From the NCBI RefSeq assembly GCF_000166055.1, contig NC_014664.1:248001-312000 (forward strand): a stretch of DNA of 64,000 nucleotides. Direction: 5' to 3'. Positions within the stretch are counted from its first letter, which is position 1. Each line of letters starts with the position of its first letter. The notes under the pieces were generated by a model that was given only the letters and a program-made list of their open reading frames with translations, was not told the DNA's origin and made no database searches. The translations under genes were made by a program, and so were the position numbers. This document shows, piece after piece, positions 38,501-47,177 of this stretch. Source of the stretch: Rhodomicrobium vannielii ATCC 17100. Lineage in GTDB: Bacteria; Pseudomonadota; Alphaproteobacteria; Rhizobiales; Rhodomicrobiaceae.

Positions 38501-39829
38501 ATGGACATCCCGCGCTTTCCGGCAGACAGCCCTCGTTCACAAGCGAGCCGCCTCAGGCTTCGCACGACGATCAGGCACCGATGGTTCGCCGTAGCTGGAC
38601 AGACGGGCACGATCCTGCTGCTCTATTATGGCTTCGAATTTCCTGTGCCGCTCGTCGCCTGCTTCGTTTTCATCCTGCTTTCGGCGACACTGAACCTCGT
38701 GCTGAGCCTGTCGTTTCCGCGCTCGCAGCTGCTTTCCACGCGCTATTCGGCGGCACTGTTGTGCTTCGACATGCTTCAGCTCACCGGCCTTTTGCTGGTT
38801 ACTGGCGGCATCGAAAATCCGTTCATATTCCTTCTGATAGTCCCCGTCGCCGTTTCGGCCTCCACACAGCGGCTTCGCGTTACGGTTTTACTTGCCGCGC
38901 TGACCGTGGTGCTCGCGACGATCCTTGCGATATGGCATTGGCCGCTGCCCTGGGCGGGCGAGCCGCCGGTCCTTCCACCAGATTATCAGGTCGGGTTGTG
39001 GGCGGCAGTTGTCTCCTGCATCGTTTTCATGGCGGTCTATGCTTGGCGTATCGAGCAGGAGGCGCGGGAGATGTCGCAGGCTCTTTCCGCCACCGAAATG
39101 GTTCTGGCGCGGGAAACGCGTCTCACCGCGCTCGACGGGCTCGCCGCAGCCGCCGCGCATCAGCTCGGCACGCCGCTTTCGACGATCACACTTGTCGCCC
39201 GCGAACTCGAACGCGAAATTCCGAAAGACGCGCCCATCCGCGAAGATATCGAGTTGCTCCAGACGCAGGCGGCGCGCTGTCGGGATATCCTGAGCCAGCT
39301 TTCGCGCGCTGGCCGGGAGGAGGAGCAGGACGAGATTTTCTCGCAGATGCGCCTTCGCCACCTCCTCGAAGAGGTCGTTGCGCCATTGCGGACGCCGGAA
39401 ACCGACATTATCGTGACGGTCAAGGACACGTCCCCGCAGGGAAAAACGGTCGCTGAGCCGATCATCCTGCGCAATCCGGGACTGATGCACAGCATCGAAA
39501 ATCTGATCGACAACGCCGCCGAGTTCGCAAACACGTGCGTCACGGTGGACGCCTCTTACAACGCCGAGGAGGTCAAGGTTCGTATCCGCGATGACGGGCC
39601 CGGCTTTCATCCGACGGTCATCAACCGCCTCGGCGAGCCTTACGTCACGAACCGGCCCCGCGACGAAGCGGAGGATGAGGAGCACGGCATGGGGCTGGGC
39701 TTCTTCATCGCGAAAACGCTGCTGGAGCGGTCGGGCGCCTCGATCAGCATCGCCAACCGTACGGCTCCGGAGACGGGCGCGATCGTTGAAATTTCTTGGC
39801 CGCGTGACAGACTTGCTGCATCTCTGTAA
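38501..39829 (+). CDS. regB: redox sensor histidine kinase RegB/ActS/PrrB
   Basis: RegB is a global redox sensor that autophosphorylates when respiration slows and activates RegA. The 442-residue protein has six membrane helices (about residues 27-195) and the quinone-sensing heptapeptide GGIENPF at 102-108. His220 is in AAAHQLGTPLSTI and the redox-active Cys260 in ARCRDILSQL. An N box (IENLIDNAAEFA) and GMGLGFFIAKTLL follow. ATG 38501 matches the family's length; the frame extends to ATG 38402. Such systems control photosynthesis, nitrogen fixation, carbon fixation and respiration. Confidence 0.94.
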   Translation: MDIPRFPADSPRSQASRLRLRTTIRHRWFAVAGQTGTILLLYYGFEFPVPLVACFVFILLSATLNLVLSLSFPRSQLLSTRYSAALLCFDMLQLTGLLLVTGGIENPFIFLLIVPVAVSASTQRLRVTVLLAALTVVLATILAIWHWPLPWAGEPPVLPPDYQVGLWAAVVSCIVFMAVYAWRIEQEAREMSQALSATEMVLARETRLTALDGLAAAAAHQLGTPLSTITLVARELEREIPKDAPIREDIELLQTQAARCRDILSQLSRAGREEEQDEIFSQMRLRHLLEEVVAPLRTPETDIIVTVKDTSPQGKTVAEPIILRNPGLMHSIENLIDNAAEFANTCVTVDASYNAEEVKVRIRDDGPGFHPTVINRLGEPYVTNRPRDEAEDEEHGMGLGFFIAKTLLERSGASISIANRTAPETGAIVEISWPRDRLAASL

Positions 39830-39848
39830 GTTGCAGGAAAGATTTGGC

Positions 39849-39902
39849 TTGTGTCGCTTAAATTTTGTGCGTCGTATTTTTATGGCGTATAGTGCGACAC
39901 AA
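39849..39902 (+). promoter_or_regulatory. 9-base inverted repeat upstream of regA
   Basis: TTGTGTCGC (39849-39857) and GCGACACAA (39894-39902) form a perfect inverted repeat 36 bases apart in the regB-regA spacer, ending 34 bases before regA. RegA-type factors bind GC-containing half-sites with GNCGC, so an autoregulatory site is possible. A loop of 36 bases is long for a simple operator. Confidence 0.4.
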
Positions 39903-39936
39903 TGTGAGATGTGACAAAAAGGTAAATGGGCAGCTC

Positions 39937-40491
39937 ATGGCAACTCTCGCAAGTCCGGAAATCCGGACCGATAACTCGCTCCTGATCGTTGACGACGACA
40001 AGCCGTTCCTCTCACGGCTCGCGAAAGCCATGGAGGCCCGCGGCTATGCCGTTAGAACGGCGGAAACGCTGGAAGCCGGCAAGCAGGCGATCCGCGAAGC
40101 CGCTCCCGCCTATGCGGTGGTGGACATGCGGCTCGACGACGGCAACGGCCTTGAAGTCATCAAGCTTCTCAGGGAGACCCGGCCGGATTGCCGCTCTCTC
40201 GTGCTGACGGGTTACGGCAACATTGCCACCGCTGTCACCGCCGTGAAGCTTGGCGCGGTCGACTATCTGTCGAAGCCGGCGGACGCCGAGGACATTCTCG
40301 CGGCGCTCACCGCATCCGGCGAGACGAAACCGAAGCCGCCGGAGAACCCCATGTCGGCCGACCGCGTCCGCTGGGAGCATATCCAGCGCGTCTACGAGCT
40401 TTGCAATCGCAACGTCTCCGAGACTGCGCGCCGTTTGCATATGCATCGTCGCACGCTTCAGCGCATCCTTGCGAAGCGAGCGCCGAAATAG
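39937..40491 (+). CDS. regA: redox response regulator RegA/ActR/PrrA
   Basis: RegA is the DNA-binding partner of RegB and at 184 residues has the canonical length. The receiver shows LIVDDDKPFLSRLAKAM, Asp63 in AVVDMRLDDGNG, VLTGYGN and VDYLSKPAD. A proline linker leads to the Fis-type helix-turn-helix (NVSETARRLHMHRRTLQRIL). The recognition helix is nearly invariant among RegA homologues. ATG 39937 is used; the gene lies 107 bases after regB. It probably activates the bch-puf transcript in this window under low oxygen. Confidence 0.95.
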   Translation: MATLASPEIRTDNSLLIVDDDKPFLSRLAKAMEARGYAVRTAETLEAGKQAIREAAPAYAVVDMRLDDGNGLEVIKLLRETRPDCRSLVLTGYGNIATAVTAVKLGAVDYLSKPADAEDILAALTASGETKPKPPENPMSADRVRWEHIQRVYELCNRNVSETARRLHMHRRTLQRILAKRAPK

Positions 40492-40522
40492 TCATTCCGC
40501 GAAACGGCCCACGACCGTCCAC

Positions 40523-40621
40523 AGCATGATCCGCAAAATTCACGCCGGTTTTGCGAAAAACATCATGCTTAAACAAAAGCTTAGAACGTGCTTTTGATCC
40601 GTCAAAAGCGATAACGCTCTA
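40523..40621. repeat. RIME-like palindromic mosaic element
   Basis: The first hairpin is AGCATGAT/ATCATGCT (40523-40569) with an inner stem CGCAAAA/TTTTGCG. After AAACAAAAGC a second hairpin follows, GCTTTTGA-TCCG-TCAAAAGC (40590-40609). The element ends in GCTCTAA, the same end as the element at 32221. Layout and words match the intergenic mosaic elements of Rhizobiales. On the minus strand its end reads TTAGAGC and supplies the tadA stop codon. Confidence 0.85.
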
Positions 40622-41110
40622 ATCCCGAGGCGTTCGCGACGCGTTGACCTGAGCGCGCTCGTCGCGACGTTCCTGAAAAAAGGCCCGCAATAACGCCGCA
40701 GCCTCAGCTTGGGCGATGCCGCCGTAGATCTCCGGCGCGTGATGGCACGTGGCCGCTGAAAAGAAGCGCACGCCATTTTCCACCGCGCCGCCTTTCTCGT
40801 CCCACGCGCCGAAATACAACCGCCTGATCCGCGCGAAAGAGATAGCGGCGGCGCACATCGTGCAAGGTTCCAGCGTCACGTAGAGATCGTACCCCGGCAA
40901 GCGCTCGCTCTGGACAGCTTCGCAGGCTTGCCGGATCGCCCGCATCTCCGCGTGTCCGAAAGGATCGCGCACGGAGATGACAAGGTTGTGACCGCGCCCC
41001 GCAATCGATCCATCGGGCGCGACGACAACCGCGCCCACCGGCGTCTCGCCCAGGGCGGCGGCGCGCTCCGCTTCGATCAGCGCTTCCTGCATGTATCTGT
41101 TCGGCTTCAC
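40619..41110 (-). CDS. tadA: tRNA-specific adenosine deaminase
   Basis: TadA converts the wobble adenosine of tRNA-Arg(ACG) to inosine. The 163-residue zinc deaminase shows GHAEMRAI (zinc His and proton-shuttle Glu) and PCTMCAAAI (zinc cysteines). The C-terminus carries about 20 residues beyond the helix AALLRAFFQERR. The stop lies in the terminal bases of the neighbouring mosaic element. In many relatives tadA is beside the RluB-type and rsmD genes; here one unknown gene stands between. Confidence 0.93.
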   Translation of the reverse strand: MKPNRYMQEALIEAERAAALGETPVGAVVVAPDGSIAGRGHNLVISVRDPFGHAEMRAIRQACEAVQSERLPGYDLYVTLEPCTMCAAAISFARIRRLYFGAWDEKGGAVENGVRFFSAATCHHAPEIYGGIAQAEAAALLRAFFQERRDERAQVNASRTPRD

Positions 41111-41163
41111 GCGCGAAGTTTAACGCAGATTCCCGCATCGCGCCGCAACGCTCGAGCACCCAC

Positions 41164-41193
41164 AAAAAAAGCCCGGCACTTGCCGGGCTTTTT
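41164..41193 (-). terminator. rho-independent terminator
   Basis: GCCCGGC (41171-41177) and GCCGGGC (41182-41188) enclose ACTT, flanked by A7 on the left and T5 on the right, so it can work in both directions. On the minus strand it lies 15 bases after the stop of the 349-residue protein gene, with a T7 run. Confidence 0.93.
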
Positions 41194-41207
41194 GAATGCT
41201 GACTCGC

Positions 41208-42257
41208 TCACGCGGCTTCGGCCGTCTCCTTCAGGTCGAGCTGATCCTGAAGGTCGCGCAGGATGTCGGCGGCCTTCGGCATGGGTACGGCGGCCGCGTC
41301 GAGGGCTGGCCGCGCATCGTCGCGCTTCACGTCGGCGCGGTCTTCATGCTTGAACTCGATGAGCTGCGTGCGCGGCTTGAGCACGTTGCTCGCGCGCACC
41401 TCGCGCCCGGCGTCCATCTCCTCGGTGTAGGCGCCCGATCGGAACAGCGTCTCGATGGACTTCGCCACGACGCGCATGGTGCGTTGCGCCAGCTCCTCGC
41501 CGATGATCTGCTGGGCCTGCGCCTCCTTGATGCGCGACACGAACCCCGCCGCCATCATGGCCACCTCGATCTGATAGCGGAAATTCTCCTCGGGCGAGTA
41601 TTTCACGCGGTCCCAGACGTTGACGAGCAACGTGCTCATGTCGTCCATGACGACGCCCGCGCCGAAGAAGTCGAAGGACTTCGCGCCGCCCGAGTCGATG
41701 GAGCCAATTGCGAGGCTCACGCCCATATCGGGATGGAGCGACGACAGCGAGCCGTAAAGCTCGTCCATGGAGCGGATGACGTTGATGACGATCTGCGGAT
41801 CGGTCAGCGAGCGCTCCTTCTCCGCGATCAACACCCGAACGCGCCGGATCTCGCGCTCCACGCCCTGCGCATCGGCAATGACGAGTTCGCCTTTGTCGGT
41901 GTCGCGTGTAAGAAGTTCGCGCAGCTTCGGCATGACGAAGATGACGTTGTACGCACCCACGTCGACATCCGAGAGGAGCTTCCGGTTCACGGATTGCTCG
42001 CCATCGATGAGGCTCGACCAGAAAGCCAGATCGAGCAGCGGGTTAAGCCCGAAAAAGGTCATCAGGTCTTTTTCTTCGTCGCCGAACTGCTGATAGTGGC
42101 GCGTGAATTCATTATATGCGAGAAGTATGCGTTGCGTGCGGTTCACGCCATCGGCCTGCTGGCCGGTTCGAGCGACTCGCAGCAACTCACGAATCTGCGC
42201 GGCATGAAGGGCTTCCCGCAAACTGTTGACAGCCTTTATAATCCTCTCTCGCCGCAT
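41208..42257 (-). CDS. uncharacterised 349-residue cytosolic protein
   Basis: I do not recognise this family. It has no signal peptide or membrane helix. The first half is mostly helical and charged (RERIIKAVNSLREALHAAQI, LLAYNEFTRHYQQFGDEEKDLMTFFGL). A hydrophobic beta-rich patch follows in the middle (YNVIFVMPKLREL, VVMDDMSTLLVNVWDRV), then a helix with EELAQRTMRVVAKSIETLF, and an acidic, Ala-rich tail. AGGAG lies 8 bases before ATG 42257 and a perfect terminator follows, so expression as a single gene is well supported. It is placed between tadA and the pseudouridine synthase gene. Confidence 0.8.
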   Translation of the reverse strand: MRRERIIKAVNSLREALHAAQIRELLRVARTGQQADGVNRTQRILLAYNEFTRHYQQFGDEEKDLMTFFGLNPLLDLAFWSSLIDGEQSVNRKLLSDVDVGAYNVIFVMPKLRELLTRDTDKGELVIADAQGVEREIRRVRVLIAEKERSLTDPQIVINVIRSMDELYGSLSSLHPDMGVSLAIGSIDSGGAKSFDFFGAGVVMDDMSTLLVNVWDRVKYSPEENFRYQIEVAMMAAGFVSRIKEAQAQQIIGEELAQRTMRVVAKSIETLFRSGAYTEEMDAGREVRASNVLKPRTQLIEFKHEDRADVKRDDARPALDAAAVPMPKAADILRDLQDQLDLKETAEAA

Positions 42258-42328
42258 GTCTTTGTCTCCTAACCTCGCCGAATCATTTGCGGTTTTCGGA
42301 AGGTTAGCCTTTTTTATTGGTTCACATC

Positions 42329-44836
42329 ATGCCTTCACCGAACGATACACGCGATCAGGACACTGCGGGAGCCGAGAGGGTCGCAAAAGTCATAGCTAGA
42401 TCAGGGCTTTGCTCTCGAAGAGACGCAGAAGTCTTGATTGGGGAAAAGCGGGTTTCCGTCAACGGCTCGATCATTGAAAGCGCCGCGCTGGACGTTTCTC
42501 CCACCGACCGAGTCGCCGTAGATGGCCATCCGCTGCCCGCGCGCGAGCCGCCACGCCTGTGGCGCTATCACAAGCCGAAGGGTCGCGTGACGACCCATAA
42601 AGACCCCGAAGGCCGCCCGACTGTATTCGAGGCGCTGCCCGACAACCTGCCGCGTCTCATCTCCATCGGCCGGCTCGACTTCAACACCGAAGGGCTGCTG
42701 CTCCTCACGAACGACGGCGAGCTTGCACGCCATATGGAACTGCCATCGACCGGCTGGGCGCGGCGCTATCGCGTGCGCGCGTTCGGCGAGATCGATCAGG
42801 CGTCGCTCGACAAGCTGAAAAACGGCGTGAGGATCGCGGGCGTCAATTACGGCCCGGTGGAAGCCTCGCTCGAACGCGAGACCGGCGACAACGTCTGGAT
42901 CACGCTTCTGATCCGCGAGGGCAAGAACCGCGAAGTGCGCCGAATCATGGAGCACCTTGGCCTCACCGTGAACCGGCTCATTCGCATCTCGTTCGGCCCG
43001 TTCATGCTCGGCGATCTGGAGCCGGGGCAGGTCGAGGAGGTGAAGACGAGCGTCCTGAAGGACCAGCTCGGGCCGCGCCTCGCGCGTTCGCTCGGCGTGC
43101 GCCGCGAAGTCGTGCGCGAGGAAAAGCGCCTTTCGACGCCATCGCGTGGCAAGCCGACTTATCTGCGCCGCAAGGAAGCTGAACCCGAGCGGCCACGCCG
43201 CGCCTTCGAGGAGCCGCAGATGCGGCGTCGGCGCGTGCTGTCCGAGGATGCCTCGGAAGCGCCGATCGTGGAACTGGTGCCGGTGCCGAAGCCGCCGCGC
43301 GCGGATCGCGGCGAGCGGGGAGAAAAGCGCGATTTTGCGCCGCGTGATCGTGGCGAACGGAGTTTCGACAGGCCGCGCGACGACGCGGGCGGCGAGCGGC
43401 GGTCATTCGGGCGTCGCGAGGACAGCGGCGGGGAGCGCCCGGCGTTCCCCAGCCGCGCCGATGGCGACCGCGCGCCGCGTTCCGCGAGAGACGGCGATGG
43501 CGGCGAGCGCAAACCCTATCCGAAGCGCCGCGAAGGGGAAGGTGAGGGCGAACGACGCTTTAATCCCCGTGATGCAGGCGACCGTCCGGCTTTCCGCAAA
43601 CGCGAGGGCGACCGCGCGGAGCGGCCTTCACGCGCGGGCGGCGGCGAGCGTCCGCCCTTCCAGCGGCGTGAGTCGGACGCTGGCGCGGAACACGGCGGCG
43701 ATGCGCCGAAGCGGACATGGGCGCCCCGGATCGACGCCACGACAGAAGATCACTCGACGCCGCGTTTCAAAAGGCGCGAGGAAGGCGGCGAGGGTAGGCC
43801 GTCGCGGCCGAGCGATGCGCGGGGTGAGCGCCGTCCGTTCAACCGCGATGCGCGCCCCGAGGGCCGCTTCGATCGCAAGCCGCGCGACGGCGATGCGGGC
43901 GGCGAACGTCGGCCTTTTGTGCGCCGCGAGGATGGTGCGGAGCGCCCGGCGTTCCGCAGCCGCAGCGATGGCGACCGCCCTGCGTTCCGCAGCCGCAGCG
44001 ATGGCGACCGCCCCGCGCGTTTCGCGAGGGATGGCGAAGGCGGCGAGCGCAAGAGTTCGACGGCGAGGCCAGGTTTCCGTTCCCGCGATGCGGGCGAGGG
44101 CCGTGCCGACAACAGGTCGGCCGAGGGATCGGGAGAACGCAGAAGCTTCCGTCCGCGCGAGGGTGGCGGCGAGCGCAAGAGTTTCGGTCCCCGCGACGGG
44201 GCTGACCGCCCGCCGTTCCGCAAACGCGAAGGGGACCGCACTGACCGGCCTTCGCGCGCGGCGGGTGAGGATCGGCCGCGCTTTCGCAGGTCGGAAGACG
44301 GCGGCGATAGCGCGCGTGGGCCACGGCCCGACCGAGCACCCGGCGACCGTCCGGCATACCGGAGCCGCAGCAACGAAGGCGGCGCAGGTGGCGAACGCAA
44401 GAGCTTCGACAAGCCGTTCCGCGAGCGACGGGAAGGTGCCGGCGATCGTGCCCCGCAACGTGAGGGCGAGCGCCAGGCAAGCGGTGCGCCGTTCGAGAAG
44501 CGTGGCGGTGCGGGCGGCGCGCGGACGTATGGGAAAAAGCCGTTCGGTTCGCGCGACGGTGCGAAATCGTTTTCCGGTCGCGGCGGTAGCGGCGCAGGCA
44601 CGGGCGACAAGCCTTTCGGCGCGCGTCCAAGCGGCGCGGCGGGCCGTGATCGCAGCGGTGGCGAAGGCGGCGAGGGCAAACCTTTCGGCGCACGCAAGAC
44701 GTTCGGCACGCGCGGCGGCAAACCGGGCGGAGGCGCGGGCGGCGGCAAATTTGGCAAGCCCTCCACCCGGCGCGATGGCCCGTCCAAGCCGCGCACGGGC
44801 GGTGGCCCCCGCAAGCCGCGCGGCGACAAGGCGTGA
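42329..44836 (+). CDS. RluB-type pseudouridine synthase with long Arg/Gly-rich tail
   Basis: The first 250 or so residues are a complete RsuA/RluB-family enzyme that modifies uridine in rRNA: an S4 domain (RVAKVIARSGLCSRRDAEVLI), the catalytic motif IGRLDFNTEGLLLLTNDGEL with its Asp, and GKNREVRRIMEHLGL. The remaining 580 or so residues are low-complexity, built from words such as DGDRP, RKREGDR, GGERR and FGAR, and strongly basic. A 33-bp tandem repeat encodes AFRSRSDGDRP twice (43949-44013). Related bacteria have shorter tails of this sort; they may bind RNA. ATG 42329 is used. The stop overlaps rsmD (GTGA). Confidence 0.9.
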   Translation: MPSPNDTRDQDTAGAERVAKVIARSGLCSRRDAEVLIGEKRVSVNGSIIESAALDVSPTDRVAVDGHPLPAREPPRLWRYHKPKGRVTTHKDPEGRPTVFEALPDNLPRLISIGRLDFNTEGLLLLTNDGELARHMELPSTGWARRYRVRAFGEIDQASLDKLKNGVRIAGVNYGPVEASLERETGDNVWITLLIREGKNREVRRIMEHLGLTVNRLIRISFGPFMLGDLEPGQVEEVKTSVLKDQLGPRLARSLGVRREVVREEKRLSTPSRGKPTYLRRKEAEPERPRRAFEEPQMRRRRVLSEDASEAPIVELVPVPKPPRADRGERGEKRDFAPRDRGERSFDRPRDDAGGERRSFGRREDSGGERPAFPSRADGDRAPRSARDGDGGERKPYPKRREGEGEGERRFNPRDAGDRPAFRKREGDRAERPSRAGGGERPPFQRRESDAGAEHGGDAPKRTWAPRIDATTEDHSTPRFKRREEGGEGRPSRPSDARGERRPFNRDARPEGRFDRKPRDGDAGGERRPFVRREDGAERPAFRSRSDGDRPAFRSRSDGDRPARFARDGEGGERKSSTARPGFRSRDAGEGRADNRSAEGSGERRSFRPREGGGERKSFGPRDGADRPPFRKREGDRTDRPSRAAGEDRPRFRRSEDGGDSARGPRPDRAPGDRPAYRSRSNEGGAGGERKSFDKPFRERREGAGDRAPQREGERQASGAPFEKRGGAGGARTYGKKPFGSRDGAKSFSGRGGSGAGTGDKPFGARPSGAAGRDRSGGEGGEGKPFGARKTFGTRGGKPGGGAGGGKFGKPSTRRDGPSKPRTGGGPRKPRGDKA

Positions 44837-45390
44837 GGATCGTCGGCGGACGATTTCGCGGGCGCGGCATTGCTGCGCCCGACGGCACGACGACGCGGCC
44901 CACCTCGGACCGCGTGCGCGAATCGCTGTTCAACATTCTGGTGCACGGCATCGACGGCCCGCCGCTTGAGGGCGCGCGCGTGCTCGACCTGTTCGCAGGC
45001 ACCGGCGCGCTCGGCCTCGAAGCCCTGTCGCGTGGCGCGGCATACTGCCTGTTCGTCGAGGACGAGGCGGCGGCGCGCGGCGCGATCCGTGAGAATATCG
45101 AGGCGCTCGGGCTGACGGGCGCGAGCAAGCTCTGGCGGCGCGATGCGACGAAACTCGGGGTCGCCGCACCGATGCAGCCGTTTCAACTTGTCTTCGCCGA
45201 TCCGCCTTACGCGAAGGGCCTCGGCGAACTTGCATTGAACGCTGCGCTCGATGGCGGCTGGCTCGCGGCGGGCGCGATCTGCGTGCTGGAAGAGCGCGCC
45301 GATGTGGCTGTCGCGCTGCCGGAAGCCTTCGAGCCGCTCGACGCGCGCATCTACGGCGAAACGGCGCTGCATTTCTTCCGCAAGGGCTGA
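44833..45390 (+). CDS. rsmD: 16S rRNA (guanine-N2)-methyltransferase RsmD
   Basis: RsmD methylates G966 (E. coli numbering) of 16S rRNA. The 185-residue protein begins MRIVGGRFRGRGI, and shows RPTSDRVRESLFNIL, the SAM motif LDLFAGTGALGLEALSRGA and the catalytic FADPPYAKG. It starts with GTG 44833, which overlaps the stop of the pseudouridine synthase (GTGA), so both rRNA-modifying genes are translationally coupled. Confidence 0.94.
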   Translation: MRIVGGRFRGRGIAAPDGTTTRPTSDRVRESLFNILVHGIDGPPLEGARVLDLFAGTGALGLEALSRGAAYCLFVEDEAAARGAIRENIEALGLTGASKLWRRDATKLGVAAPMQPFQLVFADPPYAKGLGELALNAALDGGWLAAGAICVLEERADVAVALPEAFEPLDARIYGETALHFFRKG

Positions 45391-45483
45391 CCCCGCCAGA
45401 GCGCGCTTTTTCTGACGCCCCGACGCATGATAAGCTCACCCGCGAAGCGCTGACGCTTGAGCGAGGCGCAATCGGAGGCGTGC

Positions 45484-46251
45484 ATGCCGTGGTCGTCCGA
45501 GCAATATCTGAAATTCGAGGATCAACGCACGCGCCCCGCGCGCGACCTGCTCAACGCCGTCCCTGCCGAGGTGATCGCGAGGGCCGCCGATCTCGGCTGC
45601 GGGCCGGGCAATTCCACCGAACTCATCGCCGGGCGCTTCCCGGAAGCCGACATCGTGGGCGTGGACAGCTCCTCCGATATGCTCGACGCGGCGAAGAAGC
45701 GTCTTCCGGGCGTGAAGTTCCGCTTCGGGCGCATCGAGGAGTGGAGCGAGCCGGGGCCGTGGGATCTCATCTACGCCAACGCGTCGCTGCAATGGGTGGG
45801 CCAACACGAGCGGCTTTTGCCGCGCCTCGCTGAACGGCTTTCGGACGGTGGATTGCTCGCCGTGCAGATGCCGGACAACCTCGCCGAACCGTCGCATGCG
45901 AGCCTGCGTACCGTCGCGGCGACGCCCGCCTATGTCGCCAAGTTGGGCAAGGCGATCAAGCTCCGAAGCCCTCTGCCGCGTGCTGAATGGTATTACAAGC
46001 TGCTCAAGCCGTATGCGTCGCGTGTCGATATCTGGCGAACGACCTATCTGCACGTGATGCCGAGCCACGACGCTATCGTGGAGTGGGTGAAGGGCACCGG
46101 CGCACGGCCGTTCCTGAAGCCGCTCGACGAGGACGAGCAGACGGCCTTCCTCGCCGCCTATCGCGAAGAGCTGGCGAAAGCCTATCCCGCGCTCGACGAT
46201 GGCACCGTGCTTCTGCCGTTCCCGCGCTTCTTCCTCGTCGCGACGCGGTGA
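45484..46251 (+). CDS. tam: trans-aconitate 2-methyltransferase
   Basis: Tam methylates trans-aconitate, an inhibitor of aconitase formed spontaneously from cis-aconitate. The 255-residue SAM enzyme starts MPWSSEQYLKFEDQRTRPARDLL, the hallmark of the family, followed by AADLGCGPGNSTELIA and IYANASLQWVGQH. GGAGG (45475-45479) precedes ATG 45484; the TTG at 45457 was rejected. It ends 9 bases from the convergent LOG-family gene. Confidence 0.9.
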   Translation: MPWSSEQYLKFEDQRTRPARDLLNAVPAEVIARAADLGCGPGNSTELIAGRFPEADIVGVDSSSDMLDAAKKRLPGVKFRFGRIEEWSEPGPWDLIYANASLQWVGQHERLLPRLAERLSDGGLLAVQMPDNLAEPSHASLRTVAATPAYVAKLGKAIKLRSPLPRAEWYYKLLKPYASRVDIWRTTYLHVMPSHDAIVEWVKGTGARPFLKPLDEDEQTAFLAAYREELAKAYPALDDGTVLLPFPRFFLVATR

Positions 46252-46260
46252 GCGCGCCGG

Positions 46261-46842
46261 CTAATACTCTTCCTCGCCAATCCACTTGACGGCGGCGGGC
46301 GCGCGGTAGGCCTCGATCGCCAGAAGCAAAGCGCCCGGTTCGTCCGCCACGATCAGCATGTCGCGATGGAGCGGGCGGAGGAAGCCCTGCGCCACGACGT
46401 GGTCGAGAAAGCCGCTCAAGCCATCATAGAAGCCGTTCACGTTGAGGAGCGCGCATGGCTTCTCGTGGTCGGAAAGCTGCGCCCACGTCCATACCTCGAA
46501 GATTTCCTCAAGCGTGCCGATGCCGCCCGGCAGCGCGACGAAGCCATCCGATAGCTCGGCCATCAGCGCCTTCCGCTCGTGCATGGAGCTGACGATGCGA
46601 AGATCCGACAGGCCCGCGTGTCCGACCTCCTTGCGTATCAGCGCCTCGGGGATGACGCCCGTCACCGTGCCGCCCGCCTCCATGCAGGCGTCGGCGAGGA
46701 TGCCCATCAGCCCCACGGCCGCGCCGCCATAGACGAGGCCGATGTCGGCTTCGGCAAGCGCGGCCCCAAGTTGCCGCGCGGCCTCGGCATAGGCTGGGTC
46801 CGCGCCCCGGCTCGATCCGCAGAAAACACAGAGCCTTTTCAT
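46261..46842 (-). CDS. LOG family nucleoside 5'-monophosphate phosphoribohydrolase
   Basis: This 193-residue protein shows CVFCGSSRGADPAYAEAA at the start, LVYGGAAVGLMGILADA and the active-site motif ALPGGIGTLEEIFEVWTWAQ. Such Lonely-guy enzymes split AMP or cytokinin ribotides into base and ribose 5-phosphate; the bacterial role is usually nucleotide salvage. ATG 46842 has GGGGAG 7 bases upstream. A frame extending to 47256 passes through a repeat and a terminator and is not real. Confidence 0.9.
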   Translation of the reverse strand: MKRLCVFCGSSRGADPAYAEAARQLGAALAEADIGLVYGGAAVGLMGILADACMEAGGTVTGVIPEALIRKEVGHAGLSDLRIVSSMHERKALMAELSDGFVALPGGIGTLEEIFEVWTWAQLSDHEKPCALLNVNGFYDGLSGFLDHVVAQGFLRPLHRDMLIVADEPGALLLAIEAYRAPAAVKWIGEEEY

Positions 46843-46964
46843 CGATGTCTCCCCGCAGTGTGAAATCGCGCCTCGTGAAGGCGCGCCGCGAGGTTTTGCT
46901 CTAACCCCGCGTTCCTTTCGGGCTATGCCTACCCATTTTCCGGCGAGGATGGAAGACGGCTGAT

Positions 46965-47010
46965 GATCGGGCGGCCTGCCGATCGGGCGGCCTGTCGATC
47001 GCGCGGCGCC
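46965..47010. repeat. short tandem repeat in the spacer before the LOG gene
   Basis: Three head-to-tail units of about 16 bp: GATCGGGCGGCCTGCC (46965-46980), GATCGGGCGGCCTGTC (46981-46996) and a partial GATCGCGCGGCGCC. The rest of the 335-base spacer (46843-47177) holds only the rplS terminator. Confidence 0.7.
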
Positions 47011-47061
47011 AATCGCCGGACGCCTATGTCGCTGCGAGGCCCAAGCCTGCGAGCGGGGCAT

Positions 47062-47086
47062 GAAAAAGGCCGGGCATTGCCCGGCC
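47062..47086 (-). terminator. terminator of rplS
   Basis: GGCCGGGC and GCCCGGCC form an 8-pair stem around a 3-base loop (47068-47086). On the minus strand TTTTTCA follows. It lies about 90 bases after the rplS stop. Confidence 0.88.
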
Positions 47087-47177
47087 ATAGCTGACCGCCG
47101 AAGCGGTCTATTGAGCGGTTCTGAATGCCGCTGCTGATTCTGGTGTTCGAGGCGACGAACCGTTCGTCGCGAAGCGC

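Noticed and set aside
43146-44969. 607-codon open frame overlapping the pseudouridine synthase tail, same strand
   Set aside because: Product is almost only Arg, Ala, Ser and Thr with no domain; it is the +1 shadow of a GC-rich repeat.
43750-45372. 540-codon frame on the minus strand over the same tail and rsmD
   Set aside because: Antisense to two well-identified genes; Pro/Arg/Ser-rich repeat product.
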